DNA of 57,649 nucleotides from Legionellales bacterium (GTDB taxonomy: Bacteria; Pseudomonadota; Gammaproteobacteria; Legionellales; Legionellaceae). Positions 45,650-55,819 of this stretch are shown here, piece by piece (position 1 is the first letter of the stretch; each line of letters starts with the position of its first letter). Where the stretch lies: the NCBI GenBank assembly GCA_020050595.1, contig JAGVKL010000039.1:1-57649 (forward strand). Direction: 5' to 3'. Made by a program: the position numbers and the translations under genes. The notes beneath the pieces were generated by a model. It was not told where the DNA came from. It did no database searches and was given only the letters and a program-made list of their open reading frames with translations.

Positions 45650-46321
45650 ATGAAACAGAATCAATGGGAAGTAATTTTTTTAAAACCCACAGCAACATTT
45701 TTATCGTTTTTAGCAGCTCAGCTGCCAGATGTTCAGTTACCCGACTTAGAATCACTTCAAAACGATACCACCGCTTATGCTATACCTAAACAAGCGAGTG
45801 AAGAGGCAACTTTAGACGAAATTGAGCGTCATTTTCCATTAATGTTTAAACATGAGATTAGTCGTTGTGTAGGGGAGCATGCTTGCGATGAAATCCAAGG
45901 CAGCTTTCTTGACTTTCTTTGCAGTTTTAAATTTGAATTGCATTCACAAATCGTATTAATGGAACCTGCTATAACTGATGGACAGCAAGTACTTTGTATT
46001 AAACCCCGCTCAGTGTTATTGAAATGGGTCAATTCATCTTCATCTTCTTCATCATCAAATGGGGATAGTGAAGAGCTAACTAATGTACTTGAATACGTCA
46101 ATTTGTCGCATATGGTAGAAAACGCTACAGTCGTAGTTAAAAAATTTAAGCGTTTATCTGAAGTTAAACCTTTTGTTAAACATTGCTATCAGCCACTATA
46201 CAATGCTGAAATGACGCGCATGTGTGGTAAAGCAGCCCAATGGCCTGCGGTAGATAGTTTCCAAACATTTAATCGCTATTTCCATGTCGAAGTCCATTCA
46301 CAACTGGTTCACCTCCACTAA
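45650..46321 (+). CDS. Unknown protein with a duplicated domain and polyserine linker
   Basis: Not recognised. This 223-aa soluble protein carries two related units of about 45 aa: HFPLMFKHEISRCVG...SFLDFLCSFKFELHSQIVLM near 65-108 and HCYQPLYNAEMTRMCG...SFQTFNRYFHVEVHSQLVHL near 178-222. Shared marks are the E-x-x-R-x-C/G pattern and the F-x-x-E-x-HSQ-x-V-x-L end. A run of eight serines (near 129-136, coded by tct/tca) separates them. Cys-rich with several His, so metal binding is possible. A strong aggagaag six bases before the ATG indicates good translation. Single gene, followed by an htrA-type protease in its own unit. Confidence 0.78.
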   Translation: MKQNQWEVIFLKPTATFLSFLAAQLPDVQLPDLESLQNDTTAYAIPKQASEEATLDEIERHFPLMFKHEISRCVGEHACDEIQGSFLDFLCSFKFELHSQIVLMEPAITDGQQVLCIKPRSVLLKWVNSSSSSSSSNGDSEELTNVLEYVNLSHMVENATVVVKKFKRLSEVKPFVKHCYQPLYNAEMTRMCGKAAQWPAVDSFQTFNRYFHVEVHSQLVHLH

Positions 46322-46429
46322 GCCTTATTGCGGATAAGTCCCTGGTTTTTTGTTGTCGGGGATCTTGTCTGCAATTTATTGCCAACTTGATAATTATTGG
46401 TGCATAATGTCGGCTTTTATTTAATGTGA

Positions 46430-47503
46430 ATGTTTAAGATGCTTAAAAAATTTCTAGTTATTTTTGCTTTGCTACCCTGCTTAGCCTTACCTTCTTACGC
46501 AGCGAACCTCGATGCGTTATTACCTAATGAAAGAAATACAATCGAAATATTTCAAAAGGCAGCTCCTAAAGTAGTTTATGTGCATCGAATGGCAACGGTG
46601 GTTAATCGCTCCTATGAGCGTTTCCAGATCCCTGCTGGCGCAGGATCCGGTATTATTTGGGACGATAAGGGGCATGTTGTCACTAATTATCATGTGATCC
46701 ATGGGGCGGATCAGTTGGCCGTGAGCGTTGGCCAAGTAACGGTACCTGCAAAGGTTATTGGTGCTGAGCCCCGTAAAGATATCGCGGTGTTAGCCTTAAC
46801 TTCGCCTAAGGCCTTAAATTTATTAAAATCGTATCAACCCTTTGAGATGGCACCCACTCGCGAATTATTAGTGGGGCAGAAGGCTATTGCTATTGGAAAT
46901 CCATTTGGTTTAGATCATACCTTAACGGTGGGTGTTATTTCTGCTCTTGGCCGGCAGGTGCCTGGTATTGGGGGCATTAAAATCCGGGATATGATTCAGA
47001 CGGATGCCTCGATTAATCCAGGAAACTCCGGCGGGCCTCTTTTAGACAGTGCCGGTCGTTTAATCGGATTAAATACAGCTATCTTCTCACAATCAGGCTC
47101 TTCAGCGGGTATTGGCTTTGCAGTTCCTGGTGATGATATTGCTCGTATTGTTCAGCAAATTATCAAAAATGGTAGGGTGGTTTTGGCAGGTATTGGGATT
47201 CAACGTGTGGAGCCTGGTATTGCTGAACGATTGGGAATTAAAAAGGGTGTTTTAGTAGCGGAAGTACTACCGCATACGCCCGCTGCCGCTGCCGGATTAA
47301 AAGGTACCCATCGCGATGCTTGGGGACGTATTATTGTGGGTGATGTGATTATAGGATTAAATGGACACCCCGTTGAAAATTACGATGAGCTATATAATTT
47401 ATTAACAGAAATTAAGATAGGCGCTCCAGTTACAGTGACTATTTTGCGTCAAGGTAGAGAAATTCATTTTAAAATGAAGACGATTGATATTGCTGGATAT
47501 TAA
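46430..47503 (+). CDS. Periplasmic HtrA/DegS-like serine protease
   Basis: Trypsin-like serine protease of 357 aa with an N-terminal signal (MFKMLKKFLVIFALLPCLAL...YA) and a complete triad: NYHVI (His88), RKDIAVL (Asp117) and NPGNSGGPLLD (Ser200). One C-terminal PDZ domain follows (GIGIQRVEPGIAERL, HTPAAAAGLKG, VGDVIIGLNGHPV). One PDZ and about 350 aa fits DegS/HhoB-like members; the signal looks cleavable rather than a permanent anchor, so a soluble periplasmic protease is favoured. It could cut misfolded envelope proteins or sense stress. A 14-bp perfect hairpin follows the stop. Confidence 0.9.
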   Translation: MFKMLKKFLVIFALLPCLALPSYAANLDALLPNERNTIEIFQKAAPKVVYVHRMATVVNRSYERFQIPAGAGSGIIWDDKGHVVTNYHVIHGADQLAVSVGQVTVPAKVIGAEPRKDIAVLALTSPKALNLLKSYQPFEMAPTRELLVGQKAIAIGNPFGLDHTLTVGVISALGRQVPGIGGIKIRDMIQTDASINPGNSGGPLLDSAGRLIGLNTAIFSQSGSSAGIGFAVPGDDIARIVQQIIKNGRVVLAGIGIQRVEPGIAERLGIKKGVLVAEVLPHTPAAAAGLKGTHRDAWGRIIVGDVIIGLNGHPVENYDELYNLLTEIKIGAPVTVTILRQGREIHFKMKTIDIAGY

Positions 47504-47508
47504 CTTAG

Positions 47509-47540
47509 GCAACGTATATGGACTCATCCATATACGTTGC
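47509..47540 (+). terminator. Strong stem-loop after the HtrA-like gene
   Basis: gcaacgtatatgga pairs perfectly with tccatatacgttgc around a 4-base loop, six bases after the stop. No T-run, but the 14-bp stem is very stable. The convergent pyrE ends 90 bases further on. Confidence 0.75.
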
Positions 47541-47630
47541 TTAGCAATTAGTCACATTTCTGTTAGCGCGACGCGCTTATAGGCAGGTATTGGTTCGGTG
47601 GTTTTTTGTCCGGTAAGAAGCTTACTGGCA

Positions 47631-48263
47631 TTAAACCCCATACTGCCGTTGATAATCCTTTAAATGCTCAACCTGCTCTTGTTCGCCTTCGTTGTTTAAA
47701 TAATCAATTAAATCAAATAAGGTAATAATAGAAAGAACCTCAATCCCTTGGGAACGAATATCCTCTAAGGTAGTGTGATCATGCTGTCCTCGTTCGCATC
47801 GATCTAAGGCAATAACAACTGCTTTAACTTTCCCGCCATGAGTTTGAATGAACTGTTGGGCTTCGCGAAAAGCAGTACCTGCGGTAATAACATCATCAAT
47901 AATAACCGTATTGCCCGTAAGAGGTGCGCCGATTAATTGCCCACCTTCCCCATGATCTTTTGCTTCTTTGCGGTTAAAGGTGACTGTCACATCAATATTT
48001 TTTTCGGCTAATGCAATGGCGGTTGCTGTAGCAAGAGGTAAACCTTTATAAGCCGGGCCGAACAAGTGCTTGAAGTCTGTCTTTGCTTGCACCAACGCGT
48101 TTGCATAAAATTGCCCAAGCAAGTGTAAGGCCTTCCCTTGATAAAACAAGCCAGCATTGAAAAAATAAGGACTAAGCCGGCCGGATTTCAAGGTAAATTT
48201 ACCAAATTTTAATACCTCGCATTTTAACGCTAAACGAATAAATGCTTCTTTTGTGAAATTCAT
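47631..48263 (-). CDS. pyrE: Orotate phosphoribosyltransferase
   Basis: PyrE joins orotate to PRPP to make OMP in pyrimidine synthesis. The 210-aa protein has [19 protein letters not shown] near 26-44, [18 protein letters not shown] near 68-85, the flexible-loop [17 protein letters not shown] near 96-112 and the PRPP motif [17 protein letters not shown] near 117-133. The ORF reaches TTG 48284; ATG 48263 has aagga seven bases upstream and is used. It is divergent from the cold-shock gene. Confidence 0.95.
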   Translation of the reverse strand: MNFTKEAFIRLALKCEVLKFGKFTLKSGRLSPYFFNAGLFYQGKALHLLGQFYANALVQAKTDFKHLFGPAYKGLPLATATAIALAEKNIDVTVTFNRKEAKDHGEGGQLIGAPLTGNTVIIDDVITAGTAFREAQQFIQTHGGKVKAVVIALDRCERGQHDHTTLEDIRSQGIEVLSIITLFDLIDYLNNEGEQEQVEHLKDYQRQYGV

Positions 48264-48308
48264 AAAAAAATCCTTAACAATCAATAAAAAACTGATATGC
48301 TAATACCG

Positions 48309-48338
48309 TTGACTGATGCATTGTAGCGCAATTAAATT
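48309..48338 (+). promoter_or_regulatory. Promoter of the cold-shock gene
   Basis: ttgact (48309), 18 bases, taaatt (48333). The start codon at 48409 would leave a leader of about 64 nt, fitting the structured leaders of cold-shock genes. Confidence 0.45.
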
Positions 48339-48408
48339 AAAAGCGCTTTGTTTTTAGAATGCTTGGTCAATAGAAAGATAGGGACTGGTTAAATAAGAGG
48401 ATCGCTAA

Positions 48409-48630
48409 ATGTCACAAAGAGAAACAGGGCATGTTAAATGGTTTAACGAAAAAAAGGGATTTGGGTTTATCATTAACCAAAGTGGTGATGATATTTTTGT
48501 GCACTATAAAGATATCCAAGGCGTAGGTTTCAAAACATTGCATGAAAATGATGCAGTAAGTTTTGTTTTGGATAAAGGACCAAAAGGGTTTAAAGCGCAA
48601 GAGGTCATTCTTATCGATCAAGCCCCGTAA
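48409..48630 (+). CDS. Cold-shock domain protein (CspA family)
   Basis: A 73-aa single cold-shock domain that binds single-stranded RNA/DNA and melts RNA structure. GHVKWFNEKKGFGFI at 7-21 holds RNP1 (KGFGFI) and DIFVHYKDI holds RNP2. The second half, FKTLHENDAVSFVLDKGPKG, follows the family pattern. Length is normal. agagga lies nine bases before ATG. A 60-bp gap then leads to the SDR gene. Confidence 0.94.
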   Translation: MSQRETGHVKWFNEKKGFGFIINQSGDDIFVHYKDIQGVGFKTLHENDAVSFVLDKGPKGFKAQEVILIDQAP

Positions 48631-48690
48631 CAAAATAATATTTGTCGAGATAGTTTTTCGGTGAAGGTGGTGAATAGTTGCCTATGATTT

Positions 48691-49533
48691 ATGAATGCAG
48701 AAAATAAAGTAGCTGTTATCACGGGTGCGGCAAGCGGCATAGGCCTTGCGTTAGCGAGGGCATCTGTGTCGGAAGGTATGCACGTGGTAATGGCTGACAT
48801 TGCTGAGGCTAATTTAAATGAAGAAGTCCAGAAGCTTAAAGCATTAGCCTCTACTAAAATCATAGGTGTTACATGCGACGTAACGCAGTGGGATAGTGTC
48901 GAGCGCTTAGCAAAAGAAACTTATAATCATTTTCATAAGGTAGATTTACTCATCAACAATGCCGGTATTAGCGGGCATCTTGCTCCTTTATGGGAGCTTA
49001 ATAACCAGGATGTCCGGCGGGTATTGGATGTCAATTTACATGGCGTCATTCACGGCGTACAAATTTTTTTACCTTTAATGTTAAAGCAAATCAGCCCAGG
49101 CCATGTTGTCAATATGGCTAGTTTCTATGGGTTATGTAGCGGTTCACAAATGGCAGCTTACGCCATGTCAAAACATGCCATTGTCGCTTTATCCGAATCT
49201 ATTTATTTTGACTTGCGACGATTAGAAAAAACACTCGATGTGTCCGTTGTGTGTCCTTCCTTTGCTAATACATCGTTGGTTGCAAACTCTGCTCCTACTA
49301 AAGACAATCCATTGCATACGTTGGTCAGTAGTTTAATGGAGCGTAGTCGCCCGGTGGAAGATGTGGCATCTTATATTATGAAGGAAATTAAAAAGAAAAC
49401 TTTTTATATTTTACCTGATAAAGAAGTCAAAGATTATTGTGAACAAAGAACAAGAGCTGTTATAGAAGATAAGCCGCCGTATGTGCATAGCTTGGAAAAA
49501 ATAATTGCTTCATTAAGTAAACGAATAGAGTAG
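48691..49533 (+). CDS. Short-chain dehydrogenase/reductase
   Basis: Classical SDR of 280 aa. Rossmann motif TGAASGIGLALA near 11-22, NNAGIS near 88-93, catalytic Ser in MASFYG near 148 and YAMSK (Tyr-x-x-x-Lys) near 156-160. NAD(P) preference and substrate cannot be told; the C-terminal 80 residues are longer than the minimal SDR. No clear ribosome-binding site near the ATG. The downstream hairpin at 49545 separates it from the transporter gene. Confidence 0.9.
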   Translation: MNAENKVAVITGAASGIGLALARASVSEGMHVVMADIAEANLNEEVQKLKALASTKIIGVTCDVTQWDSVERLAKETYNHFHKVDLLINNAGISGHLAPLWELNNQDVRRVLDVNLHGVIHGVQIFLPLMLKQISPGHVVNMASFYGLCSGSQMAAYAMSKHAIVALSESIYFDLRRLEKTLDVSVVCPSFANTSLVANSAPTKDNPLHTLVSSLMERSRPVEDVASYIMKEIKKKTFYILPDKEVKDYCEQRTRAVIEDKPPYVHSLEKIIASLSKRIE

Positions 49534-49544
49534 GGGGGCAGGTT

Positions 49545-49576
49545 TTTATTAAGCAACCAGGCTACAGCTTAATAAA
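49545..49576. repeat. Hairpin holding the inner module of family B
   Basis: tttattaagc and gcttaataaa form a 10-bp stem around aaccaggctaca. Together with the stem ends it contains gcaaccaggctac, the inner module of the B elements at 2638 and 18008. It is probably a worn fragment, now in the gap between the SDR and MFS genes. Confidence 0.55.
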
Positions 49577-49601
49577 CGGACTTGACCCCTAGGGAAATGC
49601 C

Positions 49602-50891
49602 ATGGATGTAAATACAATCAGTCTTCTTAAAAAAAGGACATTCCTCCCGCTTTTTTTAACACAATTTTTTGGTGCTTTTAACGATAATGCATTCAAATTA
49701 GCTATGCTTACATTGGTAAGTTACCATTTGAGTATTTCACAGGCTCAATCGGAGCGTTATCAAGCGATAGCTAGCGCGTTGTTTACCCTTCCTTTTTTTA
49801 TTTTTTCAGCAACAGCGGGTCAATTGGCTGATAAATTCGATAAGGCTTTATTGATTCGTTTTATTAAGCTCTTTGAAATCGTATTGGTTTGCATAGGCAG
49901 TATGGGGTTTTATTTTGGCAATATAGCGCTGATGATGGTGGTTTTAACAGGCATGGGAATTCATTCTACTTTTTTTGGCCCACTTAAATACGCTATTTTG
50001 CCCGATCATCTATCTAAACAAAAATTGTTAGGAGGAACAGCGTTAATTGAAGCGAGTACGTTCTTAGCCATTCTCTTAGGCACTATTTTAGGCGCATTGA
50101 GTGTGGGGGGGATAAAAACTAATGCTACCCAAGCTATTTTTATGATAAGTGGAGCAGCGTTAGCCGGATTTTTTGCTAGTTTATTTATTTTACCAGCCAA
50201 AGGAGATGCTAATTTACAAGTGGATTGGAATATAGCTAGTTCAACGTATCAAATGATTAGAAAGGTCGTTTTAGAGCAAAAAAGCGCTGCTGTTATTTTA
50301 ACCATTTCATGGTTTTGGTTAATTGGTATTGTAATGTTAACCAAGCTTCCTGATTATACAAATTATGTGTTGCACGCAGAGTCTACCGTATTTGCTTTAT
50401 TTTTAGGGTTATTTTCTATAGGAATTGCTACAGGCTCGTTAATTATTAATCGTCTTTTAAGGGGGAAAATTACTTTAAATTATGTGCCGCATGCAATGTT
50501 GCTATTATCATTATTTGCAGCCGATTTGTACTGGATTTCTCCTAACGTAGGGGAGGAAAATTTACAATCCATTTACCAATTTTTCAATCAATTTAATCAC
50601 TGGCGGATTGCTATCGATTTATTTTTGCTGGCTGGTAGCGGCGGAGCATTTGTAGTGCCTTTATATGCTTATTTACAACTGGTAAGTCCACCTTCTATGC
50701 GTGCACGCACCATTGCGGCTAATAATATTATTAATTCATTATTTATGGTGCTAGGCACGGGGTTATTAGTATTTTTAGTTTATTTACGAGTGAGTATCAC
50801 AGGCGTTTTCCTTATTTTAGCTATTTTAAACGCTTTAGCGGTTATTTTAACAAGGCGTTTTTTAAAGAGAAATCAAGGTATTGAGGATTAA
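49602..50891 (+). CDS. MFS transporter, LplT-like
   Basis: A 429-aa twelve-helix major facilitator. The N-terminal LTQFFGAFNDNAFKLAML near 19-36 is the signature of LplT-type lysophospholipid flippases, often fused to or next to an acyltransferase (Aas). FFGPLKYAILPDHL near 124-137 and GGTALIEASTFLAILLGTI near 143-161 are also typical. Here no acyltransferase is adjacent. It likely moves a lysolipid or related amphiphile inward for re-acylation; by sequence this is family-level only. aggg eight bases before ATG. Confidence 0.85.
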   Translation: MDVNTISLLKKRTFLPLFLTQFFGAFNDNAFKLAMLTLVSYHLSISQAQSERYQAIASALFTLPFFIFSATAGQLADKFDKALLIRFIKLFEIVLVCIGSMGFYFGNIALMMVVLTGMGIHSTFFGPLKYAILPDHLSKQKLLGGTALIEASTFLAILLGTILGALSVGGIKTNATQAIFMISGAALAGFFASLFILPAKGDANLQVDWNIASSTYQMIRKVVLEQKSAAVILTISWFWLIGIVMLTKLPDYTNYVLHAESTVFALFLGLFSIGIATGSLIINRLLRGKITLNYVPHAMLLLSLFAADLYWISPNVGEENLQSIYQFFNQFNHWRIAIDLFLLAGSGGAFVVPLYAYLQLVSPPSMRARTIAANNIINSLFMVLGTGLLVFLVYLRVSITGVFLILAILNALAVILTRRFLKRNQGIED

Positions 50892-50933
50892 GCCTCAGTG
50901 GGGAGCACCCTTACCGTAAGCAATCGCAAAAGG

Positions 50934-51878
50934 TCACTTACTATCAGTGTGAATAGTTACCCAATCTTTAGCAGGCAAATAGTGTGTATAAAGCTTCGCT
51001 TCTTCACTATTGTCTTTTGGACTAAAATTATATTCCCAATGCGCTTCTGGCGGAAGCGACATCAGAATAGATTCCGTGCGACCGCCTGATTGGAGGCCAA
51101 ATAGCGTACCGCGGTCATAAATGAGATTAAACTCAACATACCGTCCGCGCCTGTATAGTTGAAATGCTTTTTGTCGTTCGCCAAACGGCAATGCCTTTCG
51201 TCGCATCACAATAGGACCATAGGCTTTAATGAAATGATCACCAATGCTTTTAGCTAAACCAAAGCTATGCTCAAAACTTTGTTCATTAAAATCATCAAAG
51301 AAAAGCCCGCCAATTCCACGCGCCTCTTGTCGATGCTTCAAATAAAAATACTCGTCACACCATGTTTTTAGCCGTGGATAAAGTGACTCACCAAAAGGTT
51401 TGCAAGCATTGTAGGCGGTCTCGTGCCAAAACTGGCAATCTTCGTCGAAACCATAATAAGGGGTTAAATCAAATCCACCGCCAAACCACCATACTGGGGC
51501 TGCATTTTCTTTTTCGGCAAGAAAAAAACGGATGTTTGCATGCGTAGTCGGAACGTAAGGATTATCAGGATGAATAACTAAAGAAACCCCTAACGCGCTG
51601 AATTGACAATCAGCAAGTTCGGGTCGTATAGCCGTGGCTGATGCAGGTAACTTTTGCCCTGAGACATGCGAAAAGTTAACCCCAGCTTTTTCAAATACGA
51701 GGCCTTTCTTCATAACGCGTGTTCGACCGCCGCCGCCTTCTTTGCGAGTCCAGATATCTTCAATAAAAGATCCTTGTTCATCTATCTTTTCTAGTTCGGA
51801 ACAAATGTGGTTTTGCAATTGCAAAAGATAGGTTTTTACAAGTTCAATGGCGTTGGGAGGCAGAGGTGGTAAATTCAT
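50934..51878 (-). CDS. hemF: Oxygen-dependent coproporphyrinogen III oxidase
   Basis: HemF decarboxylates coproporphyrinogen III to protoporphyrinogen IX using O2. The 314-aa protein has [22 protein letters not shown]... around 44-65, [27 protein letters not shown] near 102-118, [15 protein letters not shown] near 129-143, [10 protein letters not shown] and [20 protein letters not shown] near 238-257. All are family blocks. It shows an aerobic capacity that contrasts with the ferredoxin-linked KorAB at 18.9 kb. It is convergent with the MFS gene and divergent from dusA. Confidence 0.97.
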   Translation of the reverse strand: MNLPPLPPNAIELVKTYLLQLQNHICSELEKIDEQGSFIEDIWTRKEGGGGRTRVMKKGLVFEKAGVNFSHVSGQKLPASATAIRPELADCQFSALGVSLVIHPDNPYVPTTHANIRFFLAEKENAAPVWWFGGGFDLTPYYGFDEDCQFWHETAYNACKPFGESLYPRLKTWCDEYFYLKHRQEARGIGGLFFDDFNEQSFEHSFGLAKSIGDHFIKAYGPIVMRRKALPFGERQKAFQLYRRGRYVEFNLIYDRGTLFGLQSGGRTESILMSLPPEAHWEYNFSPKDNSEEAKLYTHYLPAKDWVTIHTDSK

Positions 51879-51962
51879 ATTGGCTATACAAATAACAGGG
51901 GAGGGTATTATAACAGATTATTGAGGTCAAGTCTTTTCTGTATGATATTAGGGCTAATGGTA

Positions 51963-51971
51963 TGCTATAAT
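51963..51971 (+). promoter_or_regulatory. Extended -10 promoter of dusA
   Basis: tgctataat is a perfect extended -10 (TGnTATAAT) 28 bases before the dusA start; no good -35 is needed for this class. The leader would be about 20 nt. Confidence 0.6.
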
Positions 51972-51998
51972 AGCCTGTTTAATTTTTAGAAGGCTGCG

Positions 51999-52949
51999 GT
52001 GCACTCATTAATTTCTCCTCTAGCAATAGCTCCGATGATTGATTGGACTTATACGCATTTTCGTGTTTTTATGCGCATGCTAGCACCGAAAGCGCTTTTG
52101 TATACGGATATGCAAACGCCTGGCGCTATTTTTAATAACCCTAAGCGAGCATTAGATTTTCATGCAATGGAAAGCCCTTTAGCCATTCAGTTAGGTGGGG
52201 CAGATAAAAAAGCTTTAGTTGAATGCGCTAAAAAAGCGGAGCAGCAAGGATTTTCTGAAGTTAATTTGAATTTGGGCTGCCCAAGCGATCGTGTTCAATC
52301 GGGTAGATTTGGCGCTTGCCTTATGGCAGAGCCTTTGCGCGTCGCTGATTGCGTTGCTGCAATGAAAGAGGCGATTTCTATTCCGGTGACCACCAAAACT
52401 AGAATTGGGATTGACGAGCAAGATAGTTACGATTTTTTTGCAAATTTTGTGCAGAATTTGGTCCAAGCGGGTAGTGATAAGCTAATTGTTCATGCGCGTA
52501 AAGCATGGCTACATGGCTTAAATCCAAAACAAAACCGCACCATCCCACCCTTGCATTATGATTACGTCTATAACATAAAAAAAACATTAACTATCCCGGT
52601 AGTTATCAATGGCAATATTAATGAGCTTCCCGATATCAAAGAACATTTAAAACAGGTTGATGGTGTCATGCTAGGACGGCTTGCTTATCAGAATCCTTAT
52701 GCTATTGCAGTCATTCATCATGAGTTGTACCCCGAAACTCCATTAGTCAAGCGAGCCGAGGTTATAAAAAACTATGTAGAGTATGCTCAAGCGCAATTAG
52801 CATTGAATGTGCCAATAAGTTTACTGCTAAAACCTATTTTTAACATCACTCATGGTTTACCCTATGCTCGTCAATGGAAGGCACGGCTCATGACGATTCA
52901 ACAAACTAAGGATGCGAGTGCATTCAAGCAATTAGCTTATCTGGAATGA
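51999..52949 (+). CDS. dusA: tRNA-dihydrouridine synthase A
   Basis: Flavoenzyme that reduces uridine 20/20a in the D-loop of tRNA. The 316-aa protein opens LAIAPMIDWTYTHFRVFMR near 8-26, followed by PLAIQLGGADKKALVEC near 60-76, EVNLNLGCPSDRVQSGRFGA near 86-105 with the catalytic Cys, TKTRIGIDEQDSY near 131-143, LIVHARKAWLHGLNPKQNRT near 158-177 and GVMLGRLAYQNPY near 224-236. SDRVQSGRFGACLM and HARKAWLHGLNPKQNR identify the A subfamily. The start is GTG 51999 with aagg six bases upstream. Confidence 0.95.
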   Translation: MHSLISPLAIAPMIDWTYTHFRVFMRMLAPKALLYTDMQTPGAIFNNPKRALDFHAMESPLAIQLGGADKKALVECAKKAEQQGFSEVNLNLGCPSDRVQSGRFGACLMAEPLRVADCVAAMKEAISIPVTTKTRIGIDEQDSYDFFANFVQNLVQAGSDKLIVHARKAWLHGLNPKQNRTIPPLHYDYVYNIKKTLTIPVVINGNINELPDIKEHLKQVDGVMLGRLAYQNPYAIAVIHHELYPETPLVKRAEVIKNYVEYAQAQLALNVPISLLLKPIFNITHGLPYARQWKARLMTIQQTKDASAFKQLAYLE

Positions 52950-53125
52950 TGGTATTTCTACGTAAATTCTAGTACATTAAGCGATTTTAATGCCTGCGCT
53001 ATCTGTAAGATATGATTTTTTGAAATAATCGTCACGGCGCTTCTCGCAACGACACTTTTAAAAATTGTACCGTACAGCGGGCTGCGCTTAAGGTATGCTG
53101 AGATAAATAGAGGATTATTAGGGCT

Positions 53126-55819
53126 ATGCTAAATACGTTAATAAAGAAAATGTTTGGTAGTCGTAACGAGCGTACTTTGCGGCGCATGGAAAAAACGGTT
53201 GCAACTATCAATGCCTTTGAGCCCGAGATCAAAGCATTGACCGATGCTCAATTGGCGGCAAAAACCCAAGAATTTAGAACACGTTTTGCGGCAGGAGAGT
53301 CCTTGGATGAGCTTTTGGCCGAAGCATTTGCCGTAGTGCGTGAAGCATCTTTGCGTACGTTGGGGCTGCGTCATTTTGATGTCCAATTAATCGGTGGCAT
53401 GGTATTGCATGAAGGTAATATTGCTGAAATGCGAACTGGAGAGGGTAAAACACTAGTTGCTACGCTGCCTGCTTATCTTAATGCCATTAATGGATTCGGT
53501 GTTCATGTGGTCACGGTTAATGATTATTTAGCAAAGCGTGATAGCCAATGGATGAAACCGATTTTTGAATTTTTAGGCTTAACAGTGGGTGTTATTTTCC
53601 CTGATATGCCTCATAAAGAAAAACAAGAGGCGTATAAAGCGGACATTCTTTACGGCACTAATAACGAATTTGGTTTTGATTATCTACGCGATAACATGGC
53701 GTTTAGCACAGAAGATAAAGTTCAACGGCAGCTAAACTTTGCTATTGTCGATGAAGTAGATTCTATTTTAATCGACGAAGCTCGCACGCCCTTGATTATT
53801 TCAGGCGCTGCTGAGGATAGCTCAGAGCTTTATATCGGCGTCAATCAATTGATCCCTCAATTGAAAAAACAAGAAGAGGAAGGGGATGGTGGTGATTACA
53901 CTATTGATGAAAAGCAAAAACAAGCGCATTTAACGGATGCCGGGCATCAGCATATCGAAGAGTTACTTACCAAAGCGCAATTATTAAAAGAAGGTGAAAG
54001 TCTTTACCACGCAAGCAATATTATTTTAATGCACCACGTCAATGCAGCATTAAAAGCGCATGCGATGTTTCATCGTGATATTGATTATATTGTACAAAAT
54101 AACCAAGTAGTGATCGTTGATGAGCATACGGGGCGTACTATGCCGGGTCGCCGATGGTCGGATGGGTTACATCAAGCAGTTGAAGCAAAAGAACGGGTGC
54201 AAATTCATAATGAAAATCAGACACTAGCGTCGATCACCTTTCAAAATTACTTCCGTCTTTACGATAAATTATCCGGTATGACCGGGACAGCAGATACCGA
54301 GGCTTATGAATTCCAACAAATTTATAATCTTGAAGTTGTTGTTATCCCTACCAATAAGCCCATGTGTCGCAAGGATGAAGCGGATTTGGTGTATTTAGGA
54401 CAGCAAGATAAATACCTGGCCATCATTGACGATGTGCGTGCTTGCGTTGCTCGTAATCAGCCGGTATTAGTGGGAACCGCGTCTATTGAAGCATCCGAAT
54501 TATTGAGCTCTTTATTAAAGAAAGAAAAAATTAAACACCAAGTGCTTAACGCTAAATTCCACGAGAAAGAAGCCCAAATTATTGCCGAAGCGGGCCGTCC
54601 AGGTGTGGTAACGATTGCAACTAATATGGCAGGACGGGGTACGGACATTGTTTTAGGCGGTAGCTTAGCGGCTGAGCTTGCGTTACTCCCAGAAGATGCC
54701 ACTGAGGCTCTTCGTAAGAAGGTTAAAAATGATTGGCAGCACCGTCATAATACGGTTATTGCCGCGGGTGGATTGCGCATTATTGGTTCTGAGCGCCATG
54801 AATCTCGACGTATTGATAACCAGCTGCGAGGCCGTGCGGGTCGTCAGGGTGATCCGGGGAGTAGTCGGTTTTATTTATCACTTGAAGATAGCCTAATGCG
54901 AATTTTTGCTTCCGAGCGGGTAGCAATGATGATGCGGCGATTAGGCATGAAACCTGGCGAGCCTATTGAGCATAAACTTATTACGAAGGCTATTGAGAAT
55001 GCTCAGCGAAAATTAGAAGGCCATCATTTTGATGTTCGTAAGCAATTGCTTGATTATGATAATGTTGCTAATGAACAGCGAAAAGTTATTTACTCTCAGC
55101 GTGCTGCGATTATGGAAATGGTCGATCCGATAGATGCTATTGAGGGAATGCGGAAAGATGTCATTGGCGGATTGGTTGATTCTTATATTCCCCCTGAAAG
55201 TATGGAAGACCAGTGGGATTTATCAGCGCTTACTCAAGTGTTAAGTGATGACTTTAAGTTGAAAGTGCCGCTTAAACAATGGCTTGACAAAGATCATGGT
55301 ATTCAATCTGAAGAAATCAAAGAAAAGATTATTGAACTGAGTAAAAAACAATACCAAGAAAAAGAAGCGCAAGTAGGTCGAGAAATTTTAGCGCAATTTG
55401 AAAAGTCTGTTATCTTGCAAACACTAGATAATCAATGGCGTGAGCATTTAGCAGCGATGGATCATTTGCGGCAAGGCATTCATTTAAGAGGGTATGCGCA
55501 AAAAGATCCTAAGCAGGAATATAAACGCGAGGCATTTACCTTATTTTCTTCCATGCTCGATAATTTAAAATACGACATTATTCGCTTATTAACGTCGGTT
55601 GAGCTTCGCACAGAAGAAGACATCAGTGCGGTAGAAGAGCAACGCCGTGCAGAGCAAGTTCATAAAATGCAATTTATTCATGAGAATGAGCAAGAGGGTA
55701 GTGATCAGCAAAATACCACGACTACTTTTAGGCGTAATGAAAAAAAAGTAGGAAGAAATGATGTATGCCCATGCGGTTCTGGCAAAAAATATAAAAATTG
55801 CCATGGAAGTCTTGCGTGA
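53126..55819 (+). CDS. secA: Preprotein translocase ATPase SecA
   Basis: The motor of the Sec pathway, driving unfolded proteins through SecYEG. The 897-aa length is normal (E. coli 901). Walker [18 protein letters not shown] near 101-117, [19 protein letters not shown] near 208-226, the preprotein cross-linking domain, [11 protein letters not shown], second motor [14 protein letters not shown] and [20 protein letters not shown], the helical scaffold and the C-terminal SEC-C zinc motif [19 protein letters not shown] are all present. A 176-bp upstream gap shows no secM-like ORF. mutT overlaps its stop by four bases, the usual secA-mutT order. Confidence 0.98.
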   Translation: MLNTLIKKMFGSRNERTLRRMEKTVATINAFEPEIKALTDAQLAAKTQEFRTRFAAGESLDELLAEAFAVVREASLRTLGLRHFDVQLIGGMVLHEGNIAEMRTGEGKTLVATLPAYLNAINGFGVHVVTVNDYLAKRDSQWMKPIFEFLGLTVGVIFPDMPHKEKQEAYKADILYGTNNEFGFDYLRDNMAFSTEDKVQRQLNFAIVDEVDSILIDEARTPLIISGAAEDSSELYIGVNQLIPQLKKQEEEGDGGDYTIDEKQKQAHLTDAGHQHIEELLTKAQLLKEGESLYHASNIILMHHVNAALKAHAMFHRDIDYIVQNNQVVIVDEHTGRTMPGRRWSDGLHQAVEAKERVQIHNENQTLASITFQNYFRLYDKLSGMTGTADTEAYEFQQIYNLEVVVIPTNKPMCRKDEADLVYLGQQDKYLAIIDDVRACVARNQPVLVGTASIEASELLSSLLKKEKIKHQVLNAKFHEKEAQIIAEAGRPGVVTIATNMAGRGTDIVLGGSLAAELALLPEDATEALRKKVKNDWQHRHNTVIAAGGLRIIGSERHESRRIDNQLRGRAGRQGDPGSSRFYLSLEDSLMRIFASERVAMMMRRLGMKPGEPIEHKLITKAIENAQRKLEGHHFDVRKQLLDYDNVANEQRKVIYSQRAAIMEMVDPIDAIEGMRKDVIGGLVDSYIPPESMEDQWDLSALTQVLSDDFKLKVPLKQWLDKDHGIQSEEIKEKIIELSKKQYQEKEAQVGREILAQFEKSVILQTLDNQWREHLAAMDHLRQGIHLRGYAQKDPKQEYKREAFTLFSSMLDNLKYDIIRLLTSVELRTEEDISAVEEQRRAEQVHKMQFIHENEQEGSDQQNTTTTFRRNEKKVGRNDVCPCGSGKKYKNCHGSLA

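Noticed and set aside
48412..48633. Antisense ORF opposite the cold-shock gene
   Set aside because: Exact shadow of a well-supported cold-shock domain gene.
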